Below are positions 21,301 through 34,683 of a stretch of 64,000 bases of DNA, one piece after another (position 1 is the first letter of the stretch; every line of letters begins with the position of its first letter). Below the pieces are notes generated by a model. That model worked only from the letters and a program-made list of their open reading frames with translations. It made no database searches and had not been told where the DNA came from. The stretch covers positions 43,489,184 through 43,553,183 of the forward strand of contig CM055095.1 of assembly GCA_029204225.1 (NCBI GenBank). The letters are read 5' to 3'. A program made the position numbers and the translations under genes. Origin of the DNA: Diphasiastrum complanatum. Lineage: Eukaryota; Streptophyta; Lycopodiopsida; Lycopodiales; Lycopodiaceae.

Positions 21301-24300
21301 ATCTTTTCTGCGTCACCCCAAAATGTTGGAGCAAGCACAATGTTCTCTACTTCTTTTCCTAGCTCAGATCTGCATGATTTTAATCTATGCCACTCCTCAC
21401 TAACCACTATCCGTCGAAGGGCTGCCTTTACACGCACCAAGTTTGCCAAAACAATATACATATATGCAAACCTTGTTTCACTAGGTTTTAGTAGTTCACG
21501 GGTGCTGAATTTACGAAAGAGTGCAAGTACTCTTGATCGAGAGGTGATGAATGTAACAATCTTTCGTGCTATCTGCAAAACAGGTGCATCCAAGCGTCCA
21601 ATATCCTCGAATAACAAGTCCAAGCAATGACATGTGCAACGCGTGAAAAATATCTTAGGATACTCCTCTTCTAGGATACGACCTGCACTAAGACAATTAT
21701 TGGCATTATCCATAACCACTTGCACCAAATTTTCAGCTCCAACCTCTTCGATTACCATCTTCACATGTCGATAAATATACTCACCTGTCTTGGTCAAACC
21801 ACTAGCATCAATACTGCGTAGGAAAACAGAACCATAAATACTAGTGGCTAGGAAGTTTATCAAAGGCCTCCTTCGAGTGTCTGACCAACCGTCACATACA
21901 ATACTACAACCATATTTAACCCATTTCTCTTCTATTACTAGCAACTCTTTGTGAAGGGCAGCTACCTCCTCTTTCAAGTCAACCACTCGCAAAGTCTCGT
22001 AAGATACAGGCTTGCAAGTAGGCTCGACCTCTCCTGCAGCAGTAATCATCTCTGCAAAATATTTGCTCTTAATAACATTAAAAGGAATGGCTTTTGCATA
22101 GAAGAACCGCCTGCATGCAACTCTAATTTGGCTCTTCGCTTGACACTCCAGCTTTCTTGCAACTGTTTTTGAGAGCCTGAAATGGCCTCTCTCCCCCTCT
22201 TGCTTGGACCCCCGCCCTCGACGAATGTTTGAGCATCTGCTGTTCCTTCCTCCACTTCTTCTACAGAATCTATTCTTTGTGACTCAGGTTGTAATGATTG
22301 TTTCACATTTAGTGGTGTCTTTGTACATGGTTTCACACCCTTTCCGCTACTGCCAAGTAAATGAGAAACAACTCTTTGCAGCCCACCTTGAAACACATGG
22401 TCACAAAACTTACATTGGACTTTCTTCATCCCTGATCCTCCTGATGATTTTCCAGCCTCCCCTAGGATCAATACATGTGCCCATGCCTCTGACCTTGCCT
22501 TAGGCATCGTAAACTTGAAGTTCTTAGGTGATTGAACTTAAAACCTGAAAAATGGTGAAAAAACAGCACCTTGCTACAAACACAAATGCAAAGCAACAGA
22601 ACTCCTGATTGCCCAAGCAGCCTATCCAATATGGGGCGCCCTAGTCTCTTCAATAATGCTGCAAAATTTCAGAAGGAATGGATGAGTAACAATCAACCAA
22701 CAAAACTTGCAAAAAAAAGGACCAAGAAGTCATTTTTGGAGAAGACAGCCCGTATATCTCAGAATAGTTTCATTTTTAGCTTGATTTGAAGCTGCCATTA
22801 GCTTCAGAATGGGCCAAAACCCTTACCTGCAAATTTTTGCAGCAGTAGGAGCTCTAACGATGGCTGGAGATCATGTAGAGGCCTCTCCAAAATGCGCTGC
22901 AGCCGCTGCCTTCTTGAAAACTCCTCTTCATCCAATGTCTGATGAAGATTTGGTGGGAGCCCAACAAAAGTGATCACGCCCCCCCCCCCCCCCCCAAAAG
23001 AAAGTGGCCACGCCCCCCGAAAGAAAAAAAAATTTGCCATTTTTTGGGGGGGCGTGGCCACATTTCTTCAAAAAAAAAATGAAAAAAAAAAGTTGAAAAT
23101 CGGCCATTTGAAACGCATTTCAAACGGCCGCGTTTCCAAGAGCTTCCAAACGCATTTGGTTGCAACCATGAGGGGTCTGTGTTTCAATTAGTGTGATCTT
23201 TGAGGTTATTTTATGTCTATAACTGTGTAGGCTAACATTTTAAATGTAAAGTACATTCCTAATTCAGCATGTCCTTTCTTTCTGTGATTCTAACAGATGC
23301 CATTGCATGCAGGCCTTGGAAGATGCATTTTCTGGCTTAGTCATGAAAAATGGCTTGCCTGACTTTAGGTTCAGTCAGGTATGGTCTTGTTTTGCCGGGA
23401 TGCTATTTGATTATCTTTAAGAGAGGCCTTTATTATCTTATTGAATAGAGATCTTAAATCATGCGTTAGGTTGTTAAGAATGTGTTAAGAAAGGTTCATA
23501 AATTTCTTTTGAGGGATGCATACTCGTAGTACTCAGTTGATTGTAATAAGATCCACAGAAAGCTTTTTTTACATATAGAGCATATCAAAGCAATTTGCTA
23601 GCACTAATTCTAGAAGCTAAATAGAAGGGTTGTAGTTATGAGAAAGACATCACTAGCGAATATTGATAGAGAAAAAAGATATTGAGATAAGACGCAGATA
23701 ATATACCCAGCGAGTAAGTGAGTTTCAGGCTCCTGAGCAGAGGTACACAAGCTCTCAGGCCTCCTGCCTCCTTGACACACTATCACTGCCCTTCCCTGAG
23801 GTACCCATGATTACATCAAATGGGTTATCTACAGAGCTTAAATTGATTGAGCTTGGCATGGTCAATTGTGGGCCAAACCTGACTTCTATTGAGCTCATGT
23901 TTTGGAGACAAATGTATCAAGGATCCCACTTCTACAACACTACCTGAGTTTTCGGTTATCACATGGTCTCAGATTCAGATTGGTCAACTCCAAGTCTCTT
24001 CGCATCAGCTTGAGGTTGAGATTGGACAGTTTTAGGGTACCTCTCAAGAGGATGGGATCCACCAGTTTTATTTTCTAGGTGAGGTGGAGATTGAGGAGCA
24101 CTTTATCTTCATTTGGCCAGCCTAATACAAGATTTGGGGGAGAGGTACTACCGTTTGTTCAAAGACACACGAATCACTTTGCGCTCACTTGTTACCTATG
24201 AGGATCCACGTTGTGTTGCACTTGTGTACGAGAGATGCATGTATTACAACAAGATCTCTAGCCTTCACATAAGTACTCTAAATACACAGCTTCCTTTTTC

Positions 24301-27300
24301 GTATCACTTCCTTTTTATCCAGACGGCGACCATGACCAAACCGAAATTCACAGGATGATGAGGATGATGATGACACGACTCGACTCCCCGCAAAGCTTAG
24401 ACATAGTGCACCTCCCAGCATTACCCTATAGCCAAACCTACTCGTCCTACCACAAGGAGTGGTCCCTCTCACATTTGACATTTGTAGCATATGCCAGGTT
24501 TACCTCTCAATACAGCTCGTATCACATCCTTCTTTAGTAGTAGCATTAGCTTCACCACCACCTCTAGGGCATGATTTGAGGCTTTTTACCATCATAGATA
24601 GCTACTCCATAGCTATTTCATGATTCATATCTAGGTTATTTCTTTATCATTGGTATTTGTACTTAGAATTACATTACATGCACGTTATTTTTAAAAATTC
24701 GGAGACATTTTACACATGCTCCACACACTTGATATGCACCTATTTGTCTTATATGCCTTTTGGCATGGAAAAGACAATAATAAAGCTTTCTTTCTTCTTT
24801 CTACTTGTATGAACTAATGAATAAAGTTCTCTGCAAAAAAAATTCTCATAATGTGAATGGATCCCTTTTTTGACTGCAACATCAGAAGTTAAGCTATTGA
24901 GTTCCGACAGGTCACATTCTTTAATATCTCAATATAAATCATGATTCCATATAGGCAAGTATAGAAGAGAAATGATGAGATCCTTGCACATGGATCAAGA
25001 TGTGGAGGCATATGCAAGCTTGATCGAAGAGAGAGTTGTAATATTGCTATTATGACAAATTTTATTTTTAATTTGTTGGGATAGACCCGAAGGGGGCTGC
25101 TGCAAAGTTTGGATCCTAAGATGTTCAGCTGTGCAGCTAAGGATTATACTGAAATTTTGCATTGGGAGTATGATTTCTACTACCATGCACCTGCGTCAAG
25201 AAAAATGTTGGCCCCAAGGTTGTAGAAATCTACACACCTTAAGGATTTGCACTGTTGGTAAGCCTTATATAAATCAGCAGTGGATTGTTCAGTTGAATAG
25301 AAATGATAAAACCTCCTAAACTTCAGGAGGCCTTTGTAAATTTCATGATGACTCACGCTGGCTAACACTGAAAATTAAATAAATACTCACAATTCAAGCT
25401 GACTCACACTGGTCCATTCCCAAAAAGTTTTGCTAGTGCTGCATGAAACGTCTTTCCAAAGCAAAAGAAAAGGCATTAAAAAATTTCAAATTGTTTATAT
25501 GTTCTGTATGTACAAAGTGGAACCTTTTGGTACAGAACGGGCTTCTATGGTATAAATGCATATATTTTTACAGGATCTACTTGAATATTGGGCCTTTTGA
25601 GGGTGGATTCCTACAAATCATATGTTGTGGACATTAGAGCCTTCAAGAAGTTTTGACAGTTTAGCTCTTTCATATATATACTGGAATACGTTTTCAGGAT
25701 CTGCTCACAACGTCTTTCCTCCAGTAAGTTGTTGCACATTCATTTTGCAGCTATTCCCTTGGATTTTTTAAAGTTGCGATATTGTTATTTTCCATTTTTG
25801 TCTCACCTGATTACTTTTCAGCCAGCGCATCACGTCTATTTTCTTAGCTGCTTGGCAATGTGAATCTAATGGGGGGTGGGCATGCAAAATGTGCAAGCTC
25901 CATCAGGAGTTTGACCTAGGATTGATTCATTCTGTCATCAGTCTGTAGTTTCCTATCACACTGTTTCAATTGCAAGTTTCTTCTGGATCCTCTCACCTAC
26001 TCCGAGCATGTTAAATCTCTAGAGGATACTAAATCCTCTAAGTTAATCATAATTGCATGCATGCATAGATTAGGCATTCCAAAAAAACAGAGAGCATCAT
26101 AGCCTTCCAGCTGAGAGAAAAAGACATCTGGATGATGTTTTTTGTGAATTCTGGGTATATCAAATTAGACTATTGAATCCGACTTCACTTCGATACATTT
26201 GTCGTCACATGAGAACAAGCACCTACATTTGAGGTATATGTATTTACATTTGAGCCATAGGCAGACAATTGAGGTACATGTACATATGGTCACACAACCA
26301 TACAAAAGACACACAGGTGTACATAGAGTTTATGTGACGGTACATACAAAAAAGAGTCAGGCATTCTCTATGCCAGGGTATCTCACAAGTCTGTAGCTTC
26401 TGGTCCTATGATTGTTCCAGATATTATGTCTACCTCACCTTTTTTGTGGTCCACCAGTGCTTCTACATATATTGATGCAACTAGTCTACATGTACTTGCC
26501 ATTTTTCAACTTGGACATGTTCTTCCATTATAAACTTCTTTTCATATACTCAGAGATAAAACTCTTCTACGTTTTGCCTTTCTTCTATCATTCAACATAA
26601 TACTCCACGGTTATGTTTCTCCATTTTTCTCTCTAATTTTTTACTACGACTTCTATTTTTTCTTTGTCATGATTGATGTTATAATTCCACAATGGTTGTT
26701 GGAAGCGAGAAGTATTTACTATTCGAAACATAATGTCAATACTACTCGTTACTCCTATGTCATCGCTTTCTTTGAGCCATATTTATCCATTATTAAATGC
26801 TCTTATCATGTTCATTTCAGTAGTATGGTGATTTGCAGTATCTTTGGCACAAGAGCTCTTATCACCATAGTTACCAAGAAATGGGAACAGGAACATCTGG
26901 GCCCCTGGAAACAGGAATTTTTCTGAGGGAGAGGGGAATGGAGGAATGAGGGAAGGCCCTGTAATAAGTTAATATTTATCCACGATATTCAAATCAATGT
27001 TTTTATCTGGCATTCTCAGCAATGTGATCCATAGGCAATAGGTACTCATTCCATTTGTTTTTCATATTTATGGCTTTTCCTGAATATGCATTCAGTGATC
27101 TTGTTAAAATATTTTGCAATTTTGTAAGTTTCTATAGGTCACATCGGGACTTACATTTTGTAAGTTCAACCATTTTTTCAAACTAGCTATGGGAAAATAA
27201 TGTAGGCCAAATATCACTGACAAGGACATCTATAAAGACCATGAAGTATTGCATCAAGGTGCATGGGTGGGACTGCAAACTTTGCAAGGGTGATCTAGTG

Positions 27301-30300
27301 TGGAACTAAGGGCTTAGCCCGTATTATACGTGAAAGCATAGTGATCTATGGTCGCAAGATACTGGCCAAATTAGATGAGGTAAGATCAGTGCACCATGTT
27401 GCTGCTACATATAAGGATGCAGAAGAAACAATGATGTCAAAAAGCCGACACTTACTACTCGAGGCATCTCGAATAAATTGACGTAAATAGAATCTCTCCA
27501 AGCCTAGTAGAAGTTGCTTGTCTCATACTAAATATAGGACCGTAAAGAGCATGCCTAAGTAAGTGTAAGATGAAACGATCTCCAATGGATGATTTTCCAA
27601 AAGGAGTTCCTGTCTCAACATAAAGCTCCTGGAAGTGTTGAAGATCATTTCTTTAGTCTTCTTAATGTTAACCCTAGGCCCCATCTGGAACAGAGGCAAT
27701 CAAGCTGCCATTGTAGGCGCTCCTTGGTAGGTGAAACTAGAATGACATCATCCACATAGAGAAGAATGATAATCAAGATGTGTCCCAATATATTGCCCAA
27801 ATAGTGTAGGTAAGAGGTAACACCCTTGGTTCACCCCAATAGTGCTCATGATCTATTAAAAAATGCCTTTGTCACTTCGAAAACATTCCAATACTCTCTC
27901 TTAGTGTGCCATCACTGCCAGAATAGAAAAACTAAGGTCTCATATCCGTTGGATAAGTAAAGAGCGTGGGACAAAGTTGAAGGCTTTCTTGAAGTCAATG
28001 AAGCAACAATAAACTCACTCTCTTTGGTGTTGAGCTTCCTCAATGATGGCCTTGAGAGAAAGATATGATCTGTAGTGGAATAGTGGGCTCTAAACCCAAT
28101 CTTTATATTTATGTAAACTTAGCAATATCAGTGGGATAGAGCAATAATGGCTTAGACCAAGGCAGTTGATTAATATGAATCGTACTTTCAAAATTTCTTA
28201 CTTGGACATTTTCAAATCTAAACAGCAAAAGTATGGCCATACATGTTCATGATATCTTTGGTAAGTAAAAATATGATCTGCAGACTGCAATGCATACATA
28301 ACGTATAGTGGCAAGAACAAAAGTCAGACCTACTTCATGGGATTTTTAGCTTGAAGTTTTGTGCCTTTATAATTTTGTCATGAAGATGTAATACTTTTCC
28401 AATACAATTTTGATTAATTGCGTACTTTTGAGACATACCATGATGTTATTCGGATAGTCCACTCAATGTCTCAAGCTTGTTGCTCAAAAGTATGGTCATA
28501 CAGTAGCGGCTATGATCTTCAAGTTTGCAAATTTTGAGACGCACATCCAGTTTGAAGCGATGAGTCAAGTAGGGTAGCATGTTTAATAGTGGGCAATTTT
28601 ACTCACATCCATTGTGATTGCAGATGGCAGGTAAGCTTTTCAAGATTGCTCTAAAGTTTAGGTTTCAACTTCCTGCCTACTACACGTTAGTTCTACGATC
28701 AATTGCTTCCTTAGAAGGTTATCTTTTTATCATATGAGAGCTCAAGTTTCCGCATCATTGGTTAATCATGGTTATTGCTCAATCCTATTTGTATTTTCAT
28801 CAAAGCCATCAAACTCCTTGAAAATGTATCTTATGCTAAGGGGAAGTTATTTTGACCAGGTATGGCTTTGGCAGTTGATCCAAACTTCAAGGTTTTTGCA
28901 AGGACATACCCATTTGTTTTGCGGCGCCTCCTTCACGATAACTCTCCCCCCATGAGATGTGTGCTACGTTCTGTAAGCAAAATATCTTTCAGCAATGTCG
29001 TAAATTGTTAGCTCTTTAGTGAATGTAAACAAATGCATATGATTTTTGCAAGACAACCATCATATGATTTTTCATAACATTCCTTCTAATCAACATGTTA
29101 GACGAATGGAGTATTGAATGCTATTGAGTTATTTTTACTAAAATAGTATAATTGAACGACTCTTTTTAAGTACTTTTGGGTTGTTAATTAACTATAGTGG
29201 GATGCTCATAGCTTCCCTTCCCTTCCTTTTCATCTTAAATTTCTATCAAGGACTTGAAATAGGGAAGTACCATAGATGCATAGATCATTGCTTTTATATG
29301 GTGATGATCATGCTAAAGATTCAAGAAACTTGCAAGATGGTATGTTGACTATTGGCCTTCACTGGTAGCCATGCCTTAGATTGTGAAACATATACCGGCT
29401 CATCTGCCTCATACAATGGAGGCTCTCTGTGATCAAGCCCTAGCTCTCTCTCCCTCATCTCGGCAAGCTCCCTCTCTCTCTCTGCCATCAACTGTGTGCC
29501 CAAGTCATCTGTAGGCATGGGATGGGTGTTGTCCGTAGGCAAGTCAACCTGGCGCTCCAAATCAGATATCTTCGTCTGCAAGGTCAAAATTTAGCATGTT
29601 AGAGAAACAACTTGATCAGGAAATAAAACCAACGTATTAGTGAGCCGTCAACCAACATGCTATGGGAGAATAGCTTATCACCTACAATGCGCTCATAATG
29701 GTTGACAGTCTCCTGGCGAGACGTGCGTTGGTGCTACAGAACACCAACCGCTCCAGCTGACTCATTGACAACCTGTTTCTTCTCCTCGTGTGAATGAGGG
29801 AGGGCCCATGTGCTCCAATTACGCTCACACATGGAGGCAGCACAATCCTGTGGTACGTGCAATGAAATGGTTCAGCACATGTGCACAGGTGGAACGTCAA
29901 CGAAACACAGCAAGGGAGGATGAGATCTGATGCATACCCGTGAAAGGACACGCAATGCAAGACGCTGTATGGAGGGATAGGTGCTACCGAACATGATCCA
30001 CCAGGTAATGGGGAGATGCCTCCTCTCTGGATCCTGATCAGCCGGGTGACCGAACGTGCCCATGCCAAAACGAAATGCAGCTAGCTCCTTCATGAGTCTG
30101 ATAGGATCCAAATTAATGTGTGGACCCACCTTGTAGATGTACTCAAGCCAATCCGCCTCGAGCTCCCTGTCTGAAATCTGTGTCGGAGAGAGGAAGAGGG
30201 GATGCAGGATGTGTGCAATGTTGTGGATATTCCTGTTAGTCTCCCAGATGAACTTCAACTCGGTCATCCTGCATGTGAGAGAGGCATGTGGTTTAGGGTT

Positions 30301-33300
30301 CAGGCATGAAATCGAAGCGAAATACGGAAAAATTGTAACATCAACCGACTAACAAACTAGCAACACTAACAAAGATAAAGAGCAGATACAATACTATACT
30401 GCTTACCTGTCTGGCTGCAAGATGGGGCTGCGAAAACTGTCCAATCTGGTCCATGAGCTCATACACCGGTCCAAGTGTGGACCCCTCGCTGTCAGCCATG
30501 CGGAGCACAATGTAGAGTGGTCGAAGGAGTCTTGACAATGTCTGCGCATCCCTCCAAAACTGGTCTTCCCTCACCGTGGAAGAAAAGTGCTCCCCATCCT
30601 CTGTGCGCTGAAACGTACTGGTACGCCAAAGATCACTGGCAACCATCTGTAGAAGTTGTGCCCTGCACCTGATCAAACGGTCGATGACCACCAAGTCGAA
30701 TGCAAACATGTGGGGGTTGGCTTACGGAGGTCCAAATGGCTGAACACCCGGAACTATATTTTTTTTTAACCTAATCCTCCCCCCCTCGCTTCATCTCTCT
30801 CCTTGCCCGTCGCCCTACTGTCCGCGCCCTCCCTGCTGTCCGCGCCCTCTCTGTTGTATGCCCATCGCCCTACTGTCCGCGCCCTCCCGGCTGTCTTCGC
30901 ATTGCACTGATCACGTCCACCCCTGCTATTGCTATTTCGGCCTTTATTGTGGTTTTTTCAAGCCTTCCGACTCCTATCCCCACAGAGATCTCTGCCTTCT
31001 TTCCCCAGTCCTTTCTACAGAGATGGTGCATTCCAACCTTGCCAATCTGTGGGACGAGGTGGACATTGTCAGGCAGGTTCCCGACAAGTCCAACAAGTCC
31101 GGTGCAAGGATCGTGCGCTGTCGATATTGCCTGACCGAGTTTGTTGCCACCCTCACTCGCCTTAAAGGCCACCTACTCGGCGCACGTGCGAGAGATGGTG
31201 GCACACTGAATGCTGCCCCCTGTGCCAGCATGTCCGTTCCCGTCAGGCAGCGACTTTTGGATACCTACGGGCCACATCTTGTGGCGGGGGAGAACACCAT
31301 TTCGGAGGGTGTTCTTCGGTTTTGCACCGCTCCTTACGTGGTTGACCCCGAGTTGCTGCCTGCTTGGCTGGCACGCATGAGGAGAGGGAGTGCATCCTCG
31401 TCCAGTCCCTTTGCCCCTCATCCCCCTCAGACAGTTCTGCCTCACGCACCCCCATCTGCACCCATTCTGGTGGATCTCGTCCCACCGCGTCCGCCAGTTG
31501 CCACTGCGGTTCCACCACCACCTACTGTTGCTCGCACTCTCCCAGCTTACGACTTTCTCATGGACTCTCCGCCTCCCGAGCAGGAGCAGGCCCCGGATGC
31601 CAGTGACGAGGCCTTCCAGGATGTTGAGGAGATCCCTTCCTCCCTCCCTTCACATCCGGATGACCTCCCTACCCAGCAGTTTTCGTATCCCATGCCAGAT
31701 GTCCACCCTCCACCAGTGTACCCCACTTACGCTGCTGCGCCCATCCCGGCCAGTGCATCCCACTCTCCCCATTCCACGTCTACAGCTGATGCATCCACTA
31801 GTGCCCAGCCTGTCGCGTCATCATCCATTCCCGTCACGTTCGGTGCACCGTGCTGGAGGTCCGCTACCCGTTGCCCAGCTGGGAGAGTTCTTAGGCAGCA
31901 GAGCATTCGCGGCGCGCATCAGCCGCACATGGATAGAGAGGCCACACAGGCCGTGGCCAGCCTGATTTATGAGCTGAACCTTCCATTTGCCATCACCGAC
32001 TCTGAGCCCTTCAGAAGGGCCTTCCGCCTTGCACAGTTTGTTAGCCCTAGCTGGAGAGTCCCTAGTTCAGAGGTTGTCCGCACACACATGCTGAGGGATA
32101 GGGTCGAGTCATTGTCTAGAGAGATGGAGCCTCTGCGTCGCCATTGGGCCACTTACGGTTGCAACATCATGTTCGATGGCTGGACTGATGTCAGGAGGAG
32201 GCCGATCCTCAACATATTTGTCTCCAGCTGCATGGGCACACAGTTTTTGAGGGCACTGGATTGCAGCAGGGGGGGGAGAGTCAGCAAGATGACTATAATA
32301 GACAATCAAGCAATCTCCTGCGAAGAATGACCAAGAGCATCTGATATGATCAAGCAATAGCAAAGGGTTCTCCCACAAAGAGCCCAAGCAATATCAATAA
32401 GGTGAATAATCAATGAATTGCCTAACGTCTAAATGATGGTCCTATATATATTATCTAGAGGCCCTTAGTGGAGCCTTCTAAATAAGGGCAAGTTAGGGTA
32501 CTTGGGTCCCGTTAGGACATGACCTTTATGGTAATTGGGAAATAAACCATGGCCCTCCATGGCGGGCTATGAAATGTAGCAAGATGAATATACTACTGAA
32601 ATATGATGAAAATGGTGGCAATAGCAAATAAAAAATGATGAAAGAGATGCAATATGTATCCATGTTGATCCAAAAGCGCTATTAAGGAACCTTAATGACC
32701 CAAGAATACCACCAGAGACATGTGCAACAAGGATAACCCAAGCTATCTGGAGAAACCAGGCATGACACTGATCACAGCAATCCAAGGAGCAAATAGAGAA
32801 CAATAGGCAGGAATAGCAGCACCAATGTATCTGCACCAAGGAAAAATAGAGGCATCAGGTGGATCAAATGAAATCCAAGATATACACAAGGGCCAAGCAT
32901 GCCAATAAAAGTGGATCATCAGCAACACAACAGCAAATATGCCATACACTAGAGGCCAAGCTATATGCAACAACTAGGTATGCGAAGAAAAAGCATCAAG
33001 AGCCCAAGATATCCAGAAGGCGCCATTCAAAAGAACATGATCCATAAGTGTAGTAGCAATAATCATCAATTGATAAACTCTGGTTTAAATACTCATCTAG
33101 AAGAATCTCATCAAGATGAGCAATAATGACCATCTGAAAAACATCTGCTAATGATGGATGCAGAAGCACTGAAGGATTCATAGAAAGTAGATGTGCAAAT
33201 CCATCTATTATATCAGAATCGGAACAGGAGCATAGTTGCATAAGCTTCATCGCATGCAACATTATCATCAACCTTTAGCTGTGATTCTAGCACAATGTCT

Positions 33301-34621
33301 GACATTATCACAACATCAACATGTATATGTGAAGCACTCTCACTGTGTGACAGTGACTTTCTCTCATTGTGCGATACTGTCACTCTCATCCTCACAATAA
33401 TACTCAACCTTGCTTGTAGAAGGAAGCTCACAAGGTGACTCAGAAATAGACTCGGAAGGATGCTCATTAATATCACCGTCAACATCTATGACACTACTCT
33501 CATGTACAGAAGGACTCTCAAAGCAGACGTGTCATCAGCTGATAAGATAACTGGGCAAAGCACATGTAGAAAGACATGCCACTCAGAGATAGGCAGATGA
33601 GAACGGACATATGTACGGCACTTAGAATAAGCAGGACCACCTAAGAGAAGAATTGCATTAGCAATCTTTTGAGAATCAGTACGCGAAGACACCTGATTAC
33701 TTGAATATCAGCTTTTTTCTTAGAAAAAATTTATAAATATTATCTTCGAAGCTAAAAAGAGAATCGAGTAAGATGCTAGTGGAACCTTATAGAAATTAGG
33801 GCAACTTAGGATACTTGGGTCCCATTATGACATGCCCTTGATGATACTTGGCCCAGTACCTAAAGGTATACAGGTTAGGGCCCACTTCTAGTATATAACC
33901 CCCTAACTAGTATATAACTGACTCATAAAATCACATTAAATAAAATATTCTTTTATCTTTTTTGTTCTATTTGCATTTTCTCATCTGACTCACATGTATA
34001 CAGCACATGCTTGCACGGCAAATTCTGTAGATAACGTATGTAGTTTCTGCATTTCAGAAGACAATGTTTGTGCAGGAAAAGGATTTCTGTGTAAGCTTAT
34101 AGCTGATCCTTTGTCTGGCACCTTCCAGCTTCTACTGAACTCCAAGCGGGAATTTAGGTGGGACCGTATATCTGCATTTGTCACGGTAGTGAATCCAATT
34201 TCCAGGTAAGCTTCAAAAGTGCAATGTGGTAGTGTGTTTCATCATCCACCCTAGACTTACATTATAAATCTCTAATCCCAGATCATGGAGTCAATTATCT
34301 TCATCTTGATCAAGGTAGATGCTGCTTGAGCAGCAGCCCTACATTGATGTGTTTTCTTCTGTGATGCTTCCTTATGCTAGATGAGCCACCACAGTAATTT
34401 ACAAGCTTTTACTTTAAACATTTTGCACAGGTTTTTAACGCCTTCTATATTGTGTGCATGATAGATGACAATGTATTGCCACTCTAACACTAGTTTTGGA
34501 TCGTTCAGGAGCACTGTTGCAACAGGAACTTCAGATAAATCAACTCAAAACTTAATGACAAGTATGTGGAAGATAATGACTTCAAAAGATGGGATTGTTA
34601 TTCGACGTATTCTTCTGGAAG

Positions 34622-34683
<62 letters not shown>

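Larger units (their letters stand above)
19945..23170 (-). mobile_element. Complete hAT DNA transposon, 3226 bp, perfect 8-bp TSD
   Basis: A hAT element sits in the ABC1K intron between exons b and c. AGGGGTCT flanks it exactly on both sides (19937-19944 and 23171-23178), the 8-bp target duplication typical of hAT. The termini are imperfect inverted repeats: CAAGATTGCAACCAAACG on the left and CATGGTTGCAACCAAATG read inward on the right. Both subterminal regions hold AAACGTTTGAAAC, GAAACGCGTTTC or GAAACGCATTTC palindromes (19955-20040 and 23107-23155). The transposase is on the minus strand (20442-22507) and carries one frameshift and one premature stop. A 17-base C run at 22979-22995 is in the 5' region. 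The identical TSDs imply a fairly recent insertion. Confidence 0.93.

Noticed and set aside
31390-31965. 191-residue plus-strand frame overlapping the hAT N-half
   Set aside because: A shadow of the GC-rich Pro/Ser linker of the transposase in another frame.
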